DNA from: an uncultured Clostridia bacterium | Lineage (GTDB): Bacteria; Bacillota; Clostridia; TANB77; CAG-508 | NCBI GenBank assembly: GCA_934101145.1 | Contig: CAKOPZ010000002.1 | Span: 38,198-102,197, forward strand | Length of the DNA stretch: 64,000 bases | Direction: 5' to 3' | Shown here: in pieces, positions 34,819-44,256 of the stretch | Position numbering within the stretch: the stretch's first letter is position 1 | Layout: every line of letters begins with the position of its first letter | The notes under the pieces: model-generated | What the model saw: the letters and a program-made list of their open reading frames with translations, nothing else | Told to the model about the DNA's origin: nothing | Databases searched by the model: none | Program-made: the position numbers and the translations under genes

Positions 34819-35706
34819 ATGAATGAAAAAATGTATGAAATTATGAAAAATAAAAAGGGATTTATTGCTGCACTTGATCAAAGTGGTGGTAGCAGTAGCA
34901 AAACACTAAAAAATTATGGTATTCCTGAAGATGCATATAGCACTGAAGAGGAAATGTTTAACTTAATTCATGAAATGAGAAAAAGAGTATTTACAAGTAA
35001 ATCATTTACTAATGAGCATATCATAGGTGCTATTTTATTTGAAAAAACAATGATGTCTAAAGTAAATGATGAATTTACAGCAGATTATTTATGGAATGAA
35101 AAACAAATAGTTTCTTTCTTAAAAGTTGATAAGGGTCTTGCAGAAGAAAAAGATGGAGTAAAATTAATGAAAGATATTCCAAATCTTGATGAAGAGTTAA
35201 AAGAAGCAAATGAAAAAAATGTTTTTGGAACAAAAATGAGATCAGTTGTTTATGATGCAAATGAAAAAGGAATTAAAGAAATTGTTAAACAACAATTTGA
35301 ATTTGCAAAAAGAATATGTGATGCAGGTCTTGTTCCAATTATTGAACCAGAGGTTGATATTCATGCAAGTAAAAAAGAGAGATGTGAAGAAATTTTAAAA
35401 GCTGAAATAAAAGAGCAACTTGATAAATGGAATCCTGAGGATAAAATTATGTTTAAATTTACTATTCCTTCAATTTCAAATCATTATTATGATTTATATA
35501 GTTATGACTGTGTTGTAAGAATTGTTGCATTATCTGGTGGATATGATGTAGATGAAGCTTGTGAACTTCTTTCTGAAAATAACAGGATGATTGCAAGTTT
35601 CTCAAGAGCATTGCTACAGGATTTGAATGCAAACCAAAGTCAGGAAGTTTTTGATGAAAAATTAAATTATGTTATTACAAAAATTTATGATGCATCTATT
35701 ACTTAG
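34819..35706 (+). CDS. fda: class I fructose-bisphosphate aldolase
   Basis: 295 residues from ATG 34819 after TTTGGAGG. N-terminal GFIAALDQSGGSSSKTLKNYG is the signature of the bacterial class I type known from Staphylococcus Fda. FGTKMRSVVYDAN, PIIEPEVDIHASKKERCEE and FKFTIPS carry the active-site Glu and the Schiff-base Lys. It cleaves fructose-1,6-bisphosphate in glycolysis. It has its own promoter and is followed after 28 nt by pcrA. Confidence 0.9.
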   Translation: MNEKMYEIMKNKKGFIAALDQSGGSSSKTLKNYGIPEDAYSTEEEMFNLIHEMRKRVFTSKSFTNEHIIGAILFEKTMMSKVNDEFTADYLWNEKQIVSFLKVDKGLAEEKDGVKLMKDIPNLDEELKEANEKNVFGTKMRSVVYDANEKGIKEIVKQQFEFAKRICDAGLVPIIEPEVDIHASKKERCEEILKAEIKEQLDKWNPEDKIMFKFTIPSISNHYYDLYSYDCVVRIVALSGGYDVDEACELLSENNRMIASFSRALLQDLNANQSQEVFDEKLNYVITKIYDASIT

Positions 35707-35734
35707 AAATTAATTTTAGAGAGGGATAAAATAA

Positions 35735-38044
35735 ATGCAAAATTTAATAGAAGGACTAAACGACAAACAAAAAGAGGCAGTACTTGAAACAGACGGTCCA
35801 TGCCTTGTTATTGCAGGAGCTGGTAGTGGAAAGACAAAAGTTCTAACACATAAAATTGCATATTTAATGACTGAAAAATATATAAAACCATGGAATATTT
35901 TAGCCATTACTTTTACCAACAAGGCTGCAAATGAAATGAAACAAAGGGTTGAAAACCTTGTTGGTGAAGCTGCAAAAGATATGTGGATAGGTACATTTCA
36001 CTCTATTTGTGTTAGAATACTTAGAAAAAATATTGATAGAATTGGATTTGATAGTTCATTTTTAATATTTGACACATCAGATCAAAAAACACTTATAAAA
36101 GAATGTATGAAAACACTAAAAATAGATGACAAATTATTTACGGATAGAGCAGTTTTATCAGAAATTAGTAATGGAAAAAATGAAATGTTAGAGCCAAAAG
36201 CATATTTAACAAAATATGCTGGGGATTATAGAAAAGAGACAATTGGTAAAATATATGAACTATATCAAAGACGTTTAAAAGAAAATAATGCAATTGATTT
36301 TGATGATATTATTAATTTTACAATTAAAATTTTGACAGATAATCCTGATGTACTTGATTATTATTCAAGTAAATTTCAATATGTTTTGGTTGATGAATAC
36401 CAAGATACAAACAAGGCACAATTTACACTTGTTACAATTCTTGCATCTAGACATGGAAATATTACAGTTGTTGGAGATAATGATCAAGGTATATATTCTT
36501 TTAGAGGTGCGGATATAAGCAACATTTTGAATTTTGAAAGAGATTTTCCTGGAACAAAGATTATTAAACTTGAGCAAAATTATCGTTGTACAGGCAATAT
36601 TCTTAAAGCTGCAAATGCTGTTATAAAGCACAATGAAAATAAGTATGAGAAGAAATTGTGGACAGAAAATGGAGAAGGAGCTCTTCCAACTATTCATAAG
36701 TCAGATGATGAATATGATGAAGGAAGATATATAGTAGAGCAAATTAATCATTTAAAAAGAGAAGAGTATTATAAATATTCAGATTTTGTGGTACTATATA
36801 GAATGAACTCTCAATCAAGAGCTATAGAGGAAATTTTAAGAAGAGAAGATATACCATATAAAATTGTTGGAGGTCTTAAATTCTATGAAAGAAAAGAAAT
36901 TAAAGATATTATTTCTTATTTAAGACTTATTTATAATCCATCTGATAATATTTCTTTGAAAAGAATTATCAATGAACCTAAAAGGGGAATTGGCAAAACA
37001 AGTGTGGATAATGTTCAAGAAATATCTGAGAAAACAGGTATTTCTATGTTTGAAGTTATAAAAAATGCAGAAAAATTTGAACTAAATAGACTTAAAGCAA
37101 ATTCTATGGAATTTGTACAATTAATAGAAGAAATGAGGAGTAAGATTGAAGAACTTCCTATTTCTGAACTTATAAAAGAAACCTTGAAAAAAAGTGGGTA
37201 CATAAAGGCTTTAGAAAATGAAGATTCTGTTGAGGCTGAAAGTAGAATTCAAAACCTGGAGGAATTTTTAACTGTTGCAATTGAATTTGAAGAACAAGAG
37301 GCAGAAAATAGTTTGGCTGATTTCTTGGAAGGAATTACTTTAAGTAGTGATCTTGATTCTATGGAGGATGAGGACAATTCTGTAACTCTTATGACGCTAC
37401 ATAGTGCAAAAGGACTTGAATTTCCGGTAGTATTTTTGGTTGGAATGGAAGAAGGAATTTTCCCTGGATATAAATCAATTGGAGAGCCACGTGAACTTGA
37501 GGAAGAAAGACGTTTGTTTTATGTTGGAATTACAAGAGCTAAAGAATATTTATATTTGACATGTGCTAAAAAAAGAACAATATTTGGATCTACCAGTTAT
37601 AATGCAATTTCAAGATTTGCAAGTGAAATACCACAAGATTTACTTGACGGTTATAAGGAAACATTTGAGGATAAGGCAGATAAATTTGAAGATAGTCCAT
37701 ACAAATGGGAATATGGACGAGGCTCAAGCACAAAAACTTATAAACTAAATGATAATACATATAATTATGGAAACAAAGAAGCAACTGCTAAAGGTGTACT
37801 TGGAAACAGTGCTTTTCAGTTTAAAAGTGCAGAAGGCTTTTTAAATAGTCTAAACAAAAAAGCTAGCCAGGGTACTGATATTTCTAAATATGAAGTTGGA
37901 CAAAGAGTTTATCACAAAAGATTTGGAGAAGGTACAATTGTAAAAATTGAACCTGAAGAGGAAGATTCTAAAATTGAAATTAAATTTGATAAAGCTGGAA
38001 CTAAAAGATTAATGGCAAAATTTGCAGGGCTTGAAATTATATAA
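35735..38044 (+). CDS. pcrA: ATP-dependent DNA helicase PcrA/UvrD
   Basis: 769 residues, UvrD superfamily 1. Motif I GAGSGKTKVLTHK, Ia TFTNKAANEMKQRV, II VDEYQDTN, III VVGDNDQGIYSFRGA, IV NYRCTGNILKAAN, V MTLHSAKGLEFPVVFLVG, VI RRLFYVGITRAKEYLYL. The C-terminal RNA-polymerase-binding Tudor-like domain is present (VGQRVYHKRFGEGTIVKIE). It acts in DNA repair and rolling-circle replication. Confidence 0.97.
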   Translation: MQNLIEGLNDKQKEAVLETDGPCLVIAGAGSGKTKVLTHKIAYLMTEKYIKPWNILAITFTNKAANEMKQRVENLVGEAAKDMWIGTFHSICVRILRKNIDRIGFDSSFLIFDTSDQKTLIKECMKTLKIDDKLFTDRAVLSEISNGKNEMLEPKAYLTKYAGDYRKETIGKIYELYQRRLKENNAIDFDDIINFTIKILTDNPDVLDYYSSKFQYVLVDEYQDTNKAQFTLVTILASRHGNITVVGDNDQGIYSFRGADISNILNFERDFPGTKIIKLEQNYRCTGNILKAANAVIKHNENKYEKKLWTENGEGALPTIHKSDDEYDEGRYIVEQINHLKREEYYKYSDFVVLYRMNSQSRAIEEILRREDIPYKIVGGLKFYERKEIKDIISYLRLIYNPSDNISLKRIINEPKRGIGKTSVDNVQEISEKTGISMFEVIKNAEKFELNRLKANSMEFVQLIEEMRSKIEELPISELIKETLKKSGYIKALENEDSVEAESRIQNLEEFLTVAIEFEEQEAENSLADFLEGITLSSDLDSMEDEDNSVTLMTLHSAKGLEFPVVFLVGMEEGIFPGYKSIGEPRELEEERRLFYVGITRAKEYLYLTCAKKRTIFGSTSYNAISRFASEIPQDLLDGYKETFEDKADKFEDSPYKWEYGRGSSTKTYKLNDNTYNYGNKEATAKGVLGNSAFQFKSAEGFLNSLNKKASQGTDISKYEVGQRVYHKRFGEGTIVKIEPEEEDSKIEIKFDKAGTKRLMAKFAGLEII

Positions 38045-38122
38045 TTAAATATGTTTGCTTCTTAAATTTATTGTATATTTAAGTGAAAAACGTCCATACT
38101 AAAAAAGAAAAGGAGGCAAACA

Positions 38123-38311
38123 ATGGCAAATTTAAGTCAAGTTGAATTACAAAATTTGAGACATTTGATAGGTGCACATGAGACATCTTATCAAAAACTA
38201 AATACGTATGCATCACAAGCTGTAGACCCACAAATTAAGCAAATGTTTACAAAGTCTGCACAAGATGCATTAAATACAAAACAAAAACTAATGTCTTTTT
38301 TAAATTCTTAA
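38123..38311 (+). CDS. small spore-coat-type protein
   Basis: 62 residues, AAAAGGAGG RBS. All-helical: LSQVELQNLRHLIGAHETSYQKLNTYASQAVDPQIKQMF. This fits the short clostridial relatives of CotF, which are often encoded in pairs. The second gene follows 13 nt later. It probably acts in the mother cell on the spore surface; the subclass is not certain. Confidence 0.75.
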   Translation: MANLSQVELQNLRHLIGAHETSYQKLNTYASQAVDPQIKQMFTKSAQDALNTKQKLMSFLNS

Positions 38312-38324
38312 GGGAGGAAATAGT

Positions 38325-38570
38325 ATGGACGAAAAAACAATGGTAAATGATATTTTAGCTGGTGTTAAATCTAGTTTAACAGCATATCAAACAGCAATAT
38401 CTGAAACTGAAAATATGCAACTTAGACAGACTTTTCAACAAATTAGAAATAATGATGAAAGTTTTCAGTATGAGTTATTTAAAACGGCTGAAGCTAAAGG
38501 TTATTATAAGCCAGCTCAAAAGGCAAGTACAACAGAGATTGAGACAGTAAAAACAGAACTACAACAATAG
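38325..38570 (+). CDS. CotF-family spore coat protein
   Basis: 81 residues, GGGAGG RBS. DEKTMVNDILAGVKSSLTAYQTAISETEN and the KAEAKGYYKPAQ-like end (TAEAKGYYKPAQKA) are the CotF/ferritin-like helical core and tail. It forms a two-gene unit with the gene before it and is followed by a terminator. Confidence 0.85.
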   Translation: MDEKTMVNDILAGVKSSLTAYQTAISETENMQLRQTFQQIRNNDESFQYELFKTAEAKGYYKPAQKASTTEIETVKTELQQ

Positions 38571-38637
38571 AATTTGTGAAAATTAAAGATTGAAAGAGAA
38601 AAAATGAGATAACACTTACGGAAATAAGATAAGAAAA

Positions 38638-38677
38638 GATTTTAAACAATAATTATTATTGTTTAAAATCCTTTTTT
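38638..38677 (+). terminator. terminator after the coat genes
   Basis: GATTTTAAACAATAAT / ATTATTGTTTAAAATC followed by a T-run. Confidence 0.85.
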
Positions 38678-38721
38678 AATATAAAATACATTTGAAATTT
38701 TGTTTTAAGGGAGTGTTTGTT

Positions 38722-39732
38722 ATTAATACATTCAGAAAAATAGCAATAACAGTAAGAACTTCAATAAGATTTGTTGTATTATCAATTATTGCTGCAATTT
38801 TAGTAATTAGCGCAATAGTGATATTTTATCATCCAACTTATGCAGTTTCAGTTAATGGACAATTGGTTGGATATACAGAAAATAAAAGTGAGTTACAAGA
38901 AAAAATAAATGATTATATATCACCAAAAGAAGGCGAAAATTTAGCATTTGTTCAGATTGATGCAATGCCAACATATGAACTATGTTTGCTAAAGAAGGAT
39001 ATTAAGACAAATGATGATGAAATTTTTAGCAAAGTAACAGATAATGGAACGAAGTATTATAAATATTATGCTATAACTGATGATAAAGATGAAAAAACAT
39101 ATGTAGCATCTTTTAAAGAAGCAGAGGAAATTGTTGAAGGGTTAAAAAAGAAAAAGAGTGCAAATGCAAAAGATATTGGTATTGTAGAGAAATATGATGT
39201 ATCTTTAAAAGAATTTACAGGAGTTGATAAAGCAATTTCAAAACTATATGAAAAGCCAAAGGTAACTGTTCAAAAAACTGTTTCTACAAAGTATTCGTCT
39301 CCATCGGCTTCAAATTATAGTTCTGGTAAATCATATAGCAAGGTTGAAATAGGTATTGCATTAATTAAACCTGTTTCTGGAACAATAATGTCACGTTTTG
39401 GAAGTAATGATAGTGTAAGAAGTCATACTCATACAGGACTTGATATTGCAGCACCAAAAGGTACATCAATAAAGGCGGCAGCTTCAGGTACTGTAACATA
39501 TGCAGGTAATGCAGGAGATGGATATGGAAATTATGTTGTTATTTCACATGGCAATGGAGTACAAACTGTATATGCACATTGTAGTAGAGTATTAGTTAGT
39601 AAAGGCCAACAAATTAGCCAAGGGGAAGTAGTTGCTAAAGTTGGATCAACAGGAAATTCAACAGGAAATCATCTTCATTTAGAAGTGAGAAAAAATGGGA
39701 TTTCATATAATCCGCAATATTATCTATATTAA
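38722..39732 (+). CDS. M23 (LytM-type) peptidoglycan endopeptidase, probable ATT start
   Basis: 336 residues if translation begins at ATT 38722, 8 nt after a strong AAGGGAG. In-frame TTG 38692 has no RBS and GTG 38713 touches it, so a rare AUU start is the best reading. One signal/anchor helix (about 15-37), a middle domain with basic and Ser-rich linkers, then the M23 domain: SRFGSNDSVRSHTHTGLDIA (His and Asp ligands) and GNHLHLEV (HxH). It cuts peptide cross-links in the wall, perhaps during sporulation. Repeat copy B begins at its stop codon. Confidence 0.85.
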   Translation: MNTFRKIAITVRTSIRFVVLSIIAAILVISAIVIFYHPTYAVSVNGQLVGYTENKSELQEKINDYISPKEGENLAFVQIDAMPTYELCLLKKDIKTNDDEIFSKVTDNGTKYYKYYAITDDKDEKTYVASFKEAEEIVEGLKKKKSANAKDIGIVEKYDVSLKEFTGVDKAISKLYEKPKVTVQKTVSTKYSSPSASNYSSGKSYSKVEIGIALIKPVSGTIMSRFGSNDSVRSHTHTGLDIAAPKGTSIKAAASGTVTYAGNAGDGYGNYVVISHGNGVQTVYAHCSRVLVSKGQQISQGEVVAKVGSTGNSTGNHLHLEVRKNGISYNPQYYLY

Positions 39733-39857
39733 CAAAGCGACTTTAGGTCGCCCTTTGTTCTTGCCGATTTGAGTTTTCGACTAAAAGGAGAAAAACTCAA
39801 AGGCAACAGCGATTGTAGCATTTTAATATACTAGAAAAAGGAAAATTTTCTAGTACA
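39731..39857 (+). repeat. dispersed structured 3'-UTR repeat, copy B
   Basis: Nearly identical to copy C (58519-58649) over ~100 bp and clearly related to copy A. In sense orientation behind the M23 gene, its first bases coincide with the TAA stop. The three-hairpin order is kept; the final hairpin is CTAGAAAA...TTTTCTAG. Confidence 0.88.
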
Positions 39858-39860
39858 TTG

Positions 39861-39889
39861 AAAAAACTGCCTTCATAGGCAGTTTTTTT
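39861..39889. terminator. bidirectional terminator between M23 gene and mecA
   Basis: AAAAAACTGCCT-TCAT-AGGCAGTTTTTTT, ending just before the mecA stop on the other strand. Confidence 0.9.
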
Positions 39890-40534
39890 CTAAACGATAT
39901 AGTGTTTTAAACTTATTTTTAAAGCATTATTTTTTATGACAATTTTGCCATATTCTTCTATTTTAGAAATCAATAGGCTTGAATCATTTACATATGTACC
40001 AAATTCAGTTATAAATGAATAAAATTTTGATATATTATTATCATTATTGTTAATGTTATATAATATTAAATAAAATTTAGTTTTATATATGTATGCAATA
40101 ATTTTTTTAGCAATTAGATAGCTTTTATCTAAACTTGAGTTATGCAAATATTCGATAAAATTACAGTAATCATCAAAAGTCTCAAATTTATATACTACTT
40201 GATTTGTTTTTGATGAAAGAGATTTTCGTTTTATCTTAAATTTTTTTCTTTCAGTAGAGTTGTTTTGCAAAAACTTATCAATATTTGCTTCACGTGCTCT
40301 TGTTACATTTACTACAAAATCTCCATCAATCATTGCAAGTGCTTCTATTTTTACACGATAATCAGTTGTGTTAAATCCAATTTGTGTTTTAGCTTCTTCT
40401 AAAATATCTAAAAATAAATCCTGAGATTCTAAAGGGTTAGACATAAAGTCGTGAAAGTTAATATGCTTTTCTTCAAAATCTCCAGGGGTTAATGTAATTC
40501 TTATTTTATTTTCATTAAGTTTTTCAAATTTCAT
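39890..40534 (-). CDS. mecA: adaptor protein MecA
   Basis: 214 residues. N-terminal MKFEKLNENKIRITLTPGDFEE with HDFMSNPLESQDLFLDILEEA is the MecA substrate-binding domain. A charged linker follows, and then the ClpC-binding domain (YKFETFDDYCNFIEYL). It delivers substrates to ClpCP. The start follows GGAGGTTAT. It is a single gene between convergent neighbours. Confidence 0.88.
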   Translation of the reverse strand: MKFEKLNENKIRITLTPGDFEEKHINFHDFMSNPLESQDLFLDILEEAKTQIGFNTTDYRVKIEALAMIDGDFVVNVTRAREANIDKFLQNNSTERKKFKIKRKSLSSKTNQVVYKFETFDDYCNFIEYLHNSSLDKSYLIAKKIIAYIYKTKFYLILYNINNNDNNISKFYSFITEFGTYVNDSSLLISKIEEYGKIVIKNNALKISLKHYIV

Positions 40535-40687
40535 GAGATAACCTCCAATGCTTTTGATATATAATATTACATTTTTTCTTAAAAGGTACTAATTAATATA
40601 ACATAAACGTTTTTAAATGTAAATAAACTTAAATATATTTTAGCATAAAAAAACTCAAAAATAAATAGAAAATATTTCCGGTATGTA

Positions 40688-40716
40688 TTGAAAAAAATGA
40701 TATTTCCATATATAAT
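40688..40716 (+). promoter_or_regulatory. promoter of the radC-mreBCD operon
   Basis: TTGAAA (40688-40693), 17-bp spacer, consensus TATAAT (40711-40716), 47 nt before the first gene. Confidence 0.75.
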
Positions 40717-40762
40717 ATTATGGAAAAATTAAACAATATTTAATACTTAGGAGGAATATTAA

Positions 40763-41020
40763 GTGGCAACAAGAGAAAAAAATATATGGATATTAATTGT
40801 ATTTATATTATGTGGAATAGTTGTTGGAGGCTTACTTGGGGATTTAGCTTCTAAAGTGGATTTTTTATGGTGGCTATCATATGGAGAATCATTTGGATTT
40901 TCAAATCCTATTTCACTTGATTTGAATGTGATACAACTAACATTTGGATTAATGTTTAAAATAAACATAGCAAGTATAATAGGTATGGTACTAGCCATAT
41001 TTATTTATAGAAAAGTGTAA
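40763..41020 (+). CDS. DUF4321 membrane protein
   Basis: 85 residues, GTG start after TAGGAGG. Two membrane helices (about 8-26 and 62-82) with LLGDLAS and the SYGESFGFSNPISLDLNVIQLTFGL connector. This matches DUF4321, a small family regularly encoded between maf/radC and mreB in Clostridia. Function unknown. It is the first gene of the cell-shape operon. Confidence 0.85.
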   Translation: MATREKNIWILIVFILCGIVVGGLLGDLASKVDFLWWLSYGESFGFSNPISLDLNVIQLTFGLMFKINIASIIGMVLAIFIYRKV

Positions 41021-41052
41021 TAGTTTGGGGGCTTGAAGAAAGGAAGATTGTT

Positions 41053-41772
41053 GTGGCAACAAAAATAAAGGAACTGCCAATGTCTGAAAGACCCTATGAA
41101 AAAATGGAAATGTATGGAGCAGATACATTATCAAATGCAGAATTACTTGCGATAATTATAAAAAGTGGTACAAGGGATGCAAGTTCACTTGATACTGCAC
41201 ATAAAATACTTTCGATGAAGAACAAGAATAGTGATAGTTTAAGATTTATACAAGATATGTCTATTCAGGAGTTTATGAAAATAAAAGGGATTGGAAAAGT
41301 AAAGGCAATACAGTTAAAAGCTGTATGTGAATTTGCAAAGAGAATATCAAGGCCAATAGAAGTGCCAAAGATTCAGATTAGCTGCCCAGATGATATTGCT
41401 AATCTACTAATGGATGAATTAAAATATGAAAAAAGAGAAGTTGTAAAGGTTATTATACTGAACATAAAAAATATCGTGATAAAAATTGTAGACATATGTT
41501 TAGGAAGTGATAATGCAGCTATACTAAAGCCAAGAGATGCACTAACAGAAGCTATAAAAATTGGTGCACCAAAAATTGCAATAGTACATAATCATCCAAG
41601 TGGAGATCCGACTCCAAGTAAAGCAGACATAGATTTTACAGACAGATTGGGACAGGCGGCATCCATTATGGGGATAGAATTGTTAGATCATATTGTCATT
41701 GGAGATTGTAGATTTGAGAGTATTTTTTTGAATTCTATAAGAAAACATCAGAAAACTAGAAAGGAATTGTGA
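41053..41772 (+). CDS. radC: RadC-family JAB-domain protein
   Basis: 239 residues, GTG start. N-terminal helix-hairpin-helix (SNAELLAIIIKSG, KIKGIGKVKAIQLKA), then the JAB metalloprotease-like motif HNHPSGDPTPSKADIDFT. Its biochemical role is unsettled despite the name. It is followed after 3 nt by mreB, a conserved neighbourhood. Confidence 0.93.
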   Translation: MATKIKELPMSERPYEKMEMYGADTLSNAELLAIIIKSGTRDASSLDTAHKILSMKNKNSDSLRFIQDMSIQEFMKIKGIGKVKAIQLKAVCEFAKRISRPIEVPKIQISCPDDIANLLMDELKYEKREVVKVIILNIKNIVIKIVDICLGSDNAAILKPRDALTEAIKIGAPKIAIVHNHPSGDPTPSKADIDFTDRLGQAASIMGIELLDHIVIGDCRFESIFLNSIRKHQKTRKEL

Positions 41773-41775
41773 GAT

Positions 41776-42807
41776 ATGAATTTTTGGAATTTAGGCTCAA
41801 AAGATATAGGAATTGATTTAGGAACAGCAAATATACTTGTTACATTAAAGGGAAAGGGTATCATTTTAAATGAACCATCTGTTGTAGCAATAGATGTAAG
41901 TACAAGGGATATTTTAGCTACAGGATACGAAGCTAAAGAGATGCTTGGAAGAACACCAGAGAAAATAAAAGCTGTAAGACCATTGAAGGATGGCGTAATT
42001 GCTGACTTTACAGCAACTCAATTGATGCTTAAAAATATTATTTATAAAATATGCAAAAGATATAGCATTGGAAGACCGAGAGTTGTAGTTGGAGTACCTT
42101 CTGGAATTACGGAAGTAGAAGAAAGAGCAGTAGAAGAAGCAATACTTCAAGCAGGTGCAAGAGAAGTGTATTTAATAGAGGAACCAATGGCTGCTGCTAT
42201 TGGAGCAAACATGGATATTGCAGAACCTAGTGGAAATATTATTGTGGATATAGGTGGAGGCACTACAGAGGTTGCTGTTATTTCTCTAGGAGGAGTTGTA
42301 GTAAGCAATTCTATTAGAATTGCGGGAGATGATTTAGATGAAGATATAGTTAATCACATAAAAAGAGAAAGAAATTTAGCAATTGGCGAAACTACAGCAG
42401 AACAAATAAAAAAGGAAATTGGCTGTGCTATGCCTTTAATGTCTGAGGCTAGTATGGAAGTAAAAGGAAGGGATTTAACAAGTGGACTTCCAGAAACAAT
42501 TACAGTTACATCAACAGAAATTGAGGAATCAATGAGGGAAAGCATTGAAAAAATTGTGGATGTTGTAAGATTAACACTTGAAAAAACACCACCAGAACTT
42601 GCTTCTGATATTATGGAAAAAGGTATTGTTCTTGCAGGAGGAGGAGCACTTATAAAAAATTTGGACAAATTGATATCTGAAAGAACTGAAATGCCAGTAT
42701 ATGTCGCAGAAGAGCCTTTGGATTGTGTAGTTAAAGGTACAGGAAAAACACTTGAAGATTTGGAAAGATTAAAGACAGTGCTAATTAATGCTAGAAAAAG
42801 AAAATAA
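41776..42807 (+). CDS. mreB: rod-shape-determining actin homologue MreB
   Basis: 343 residues, actin fold. Phosphate 1 DIGIDLGTANILV, the connect 1 region, phosphate 2 IIVDIGGGTTEVAVISLGG, and adenosine motif GIVLAGGGALIKNLD. It forms membrane-associated filaments that direct elongation-phase wall synthesis with MreC, MreD and PBP2 encoded next. Confidence 0.97.
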   Translation: MNFWNLGSKDIGIDLGTANILVTLKGKGIILNEPSVVAIDVSTRDILATGYEAKEMLGRTPEKIKAVRPLKDGVIADFTATQLMLKNIIYKICKRYSIGRPRVVVGVPSGITEVEERAVEEAILQAGAREVYLIEEPMAAAIGANMDIAEPSGNIIVDIGGGTTEVAVISLGGVVVSNSIRIAGDDLDEDIVNHIKRERNLAIGETTAEQIKKEIGCAMPLMSEASMEVKGRDLTSGLPETITVTSTEIEESMRESIEKIVDVVRLTLEKTPPELASDIMEKGIVLAGGGALIKNLDKLISERTEMPVYVAEEPLDCVVKGTGKTLEDLERLKTVLINARKRK

Positions 42808-42823
42808 ATCTAGGAGAGATTAA

Positions 42824-43639
42824 ATGTATAAAAAGAAAAAAACAGGGATTATTGGAGTAGTAATTACAATTATTATATTGATTTTTCTTGTGGCTGTTAC
42901 AAATACGGATATTGCAAAGATGTCGTATATAGAAAATATAGTTAGTACATTGGTTATGCCTATTCAAAATGGACTTACATATTTGAAGGGAAAACTTACT
43001 GGAAATGATAGTTTCTTTCAAGACGTAAATAAGTTAAAGGAAGAAAATGAGCAGCTTAAAAAGAAAAATAGTGAACTTGAACAATCACTTCGTGAATATG
43101 AAATTATAAAGTCTGAAAATGATACTCTAAAAGAGTATATGAATTTAAAAGATAAATATAAAAATTATAGTACAATGCCTGCATATGTTATAAACAAAGA
43201 TATTAGTAATTATAGTAATACAGTTGTGATAAATGTTGGAGAAAAAGATGGAATAAAAGAAGATATGACTGTTATTGCAGATGAGGGATTAGTTGGACAT
43301 GTTATTTCTGTAACAGATCATACAGCAAAAGTGCAAACAATTATAGATACAGCAACAGCGGTTACAAGCACTATAAGTACAACTAAAGATACAATAGTAG
43401 TTCAAGGAACACTTGAAAACAATGGTGTACTTAAAGCTACATATATTCCGACAGATGCAACGGTACTTCAAGGAGATAGTGTTGAAACATCTGGACTTGG
43501 AGGAATTTATCCAAAAGGAATTCATATTGGTATAATAAAAGAAGTATATAATACAAAAAATCCAACAGATAGATATGCAACAGTTGAAACAGCAGTTGAT
43601 TTTTCAAAACTTGCAACAGTTTTGGTTATAACAAACTAA
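42824..43639 (+). CDS. mreC: rod-shape-determining protein MreC
   Basis: 271 residues. An N-terminal membrane helix (about 7-24), a coiled coil (KLKEENEQLKKKNSELEQSL, about 66-100), then two beta barrels (VINVGEKDGIKEDMTVI, GLVGHVI, GDSVETSGLGGIYPKGIHIG). It links MreB to the outer wall-synthesis enzymes. Confidence 0.95.
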   Translation: MYKKKKTGIIGVVITIIILIFLVAVTNTDIAKMSYIENIVSTLVMPIQNGLTYLKGKLTGNDSFFQDVNKLKEENEQLKKKNSELEQSLREYEIIKSENDTLKEYMNLKDKYKNYSTMPAYVINKDISNYSNTVVINVGEKDGIKEDMTVIADEGLVGHVISVTDHTAKVQTIIDTATAVTSTISTTKDTIVVQGTLENNGVLKATYIPTDATVLQGDSVETSGLGGIYPKGIHIGIIKEVYNTKNPTDRYATVETAVDFSKLATVLVITN

Positions 43640-43653
43640 GAGGAGGAAATAGA

Positions 43654-44187
43654 TTGAAAAAAGTTATCGCAGTGATAGGTATGATATTTTCATTTTTTAT
43701 AATTTATTTTTTACAGTCAAATTTCTTTACTTGGTTTACCATTGCCAAAATAAAACCAAATTTATTTGTAATATTAGTATTATTTATTGGTTTGTTTGCA
43801 GGGAAAAAAATTGGTGTAATTTTAGGTTTTGTATTTGGGATAATTATTGACTTGCTTATAGGAAGAACAGTTGGAATGACAGGTATTTTGCTTGCCTTTA
43901 TAGGACTTTTGGGAGAATATTTTGATAAAAATTTTTCGAAAGAAAGCAGATTTACAATTATGCTAATGGTATTGGGAAGTACGATATTTTATGAAATAGG
44001 TTCATACATTTTCAATGTTTTTAGATTAGGAATTCAGTTTGAATTATATAGTTTTATAAAAATTTTACTAATAGAATCAATTTACAATATACTTATTGTA
44101 ATTATTATATATCCGATTTTTCAAAAAATAGGATATGTGTTAGAAAATACTTTTAAAGTAAAAAACGTTTTAACAAGATATTTTTAA
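43654..44187 (+). CDS. mreD: rod-shape-determining protein MreD
   Basis: 177 residues, TTG start 8 nt after GAGGAGG. Five to six membrane helices. KIKPNLFVILVLFIGLFAGKKIGVILGFVFGIIIDLLIG is typical of MreD (residues ~29-67). It follows mreC by 14 nt. Confidence 0.92.
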   Translation: MKKVIAVIGMIFSFFIIYFLQSNFFTWFTIAKIKPNLFVILVLFIGLFAGKKIGVILGFVFGIIIDLLIGRTVGMTGILLAFIGLLGEYFDKNFSKESRFTIMLMVLGSTIFYEIGSYIFNVFRLGIQFELYSFIKILLIESIYNILIVIIIYPIFQKIGYVLENTFKVKNVLTRYF

Positions 44188-44256
44188 TGTGAATAAATCA
44201 AAGTGATATAAAAAGAATTGTGGATAAAATATAAAAGCAAAGAAGGTGAGTAATTT

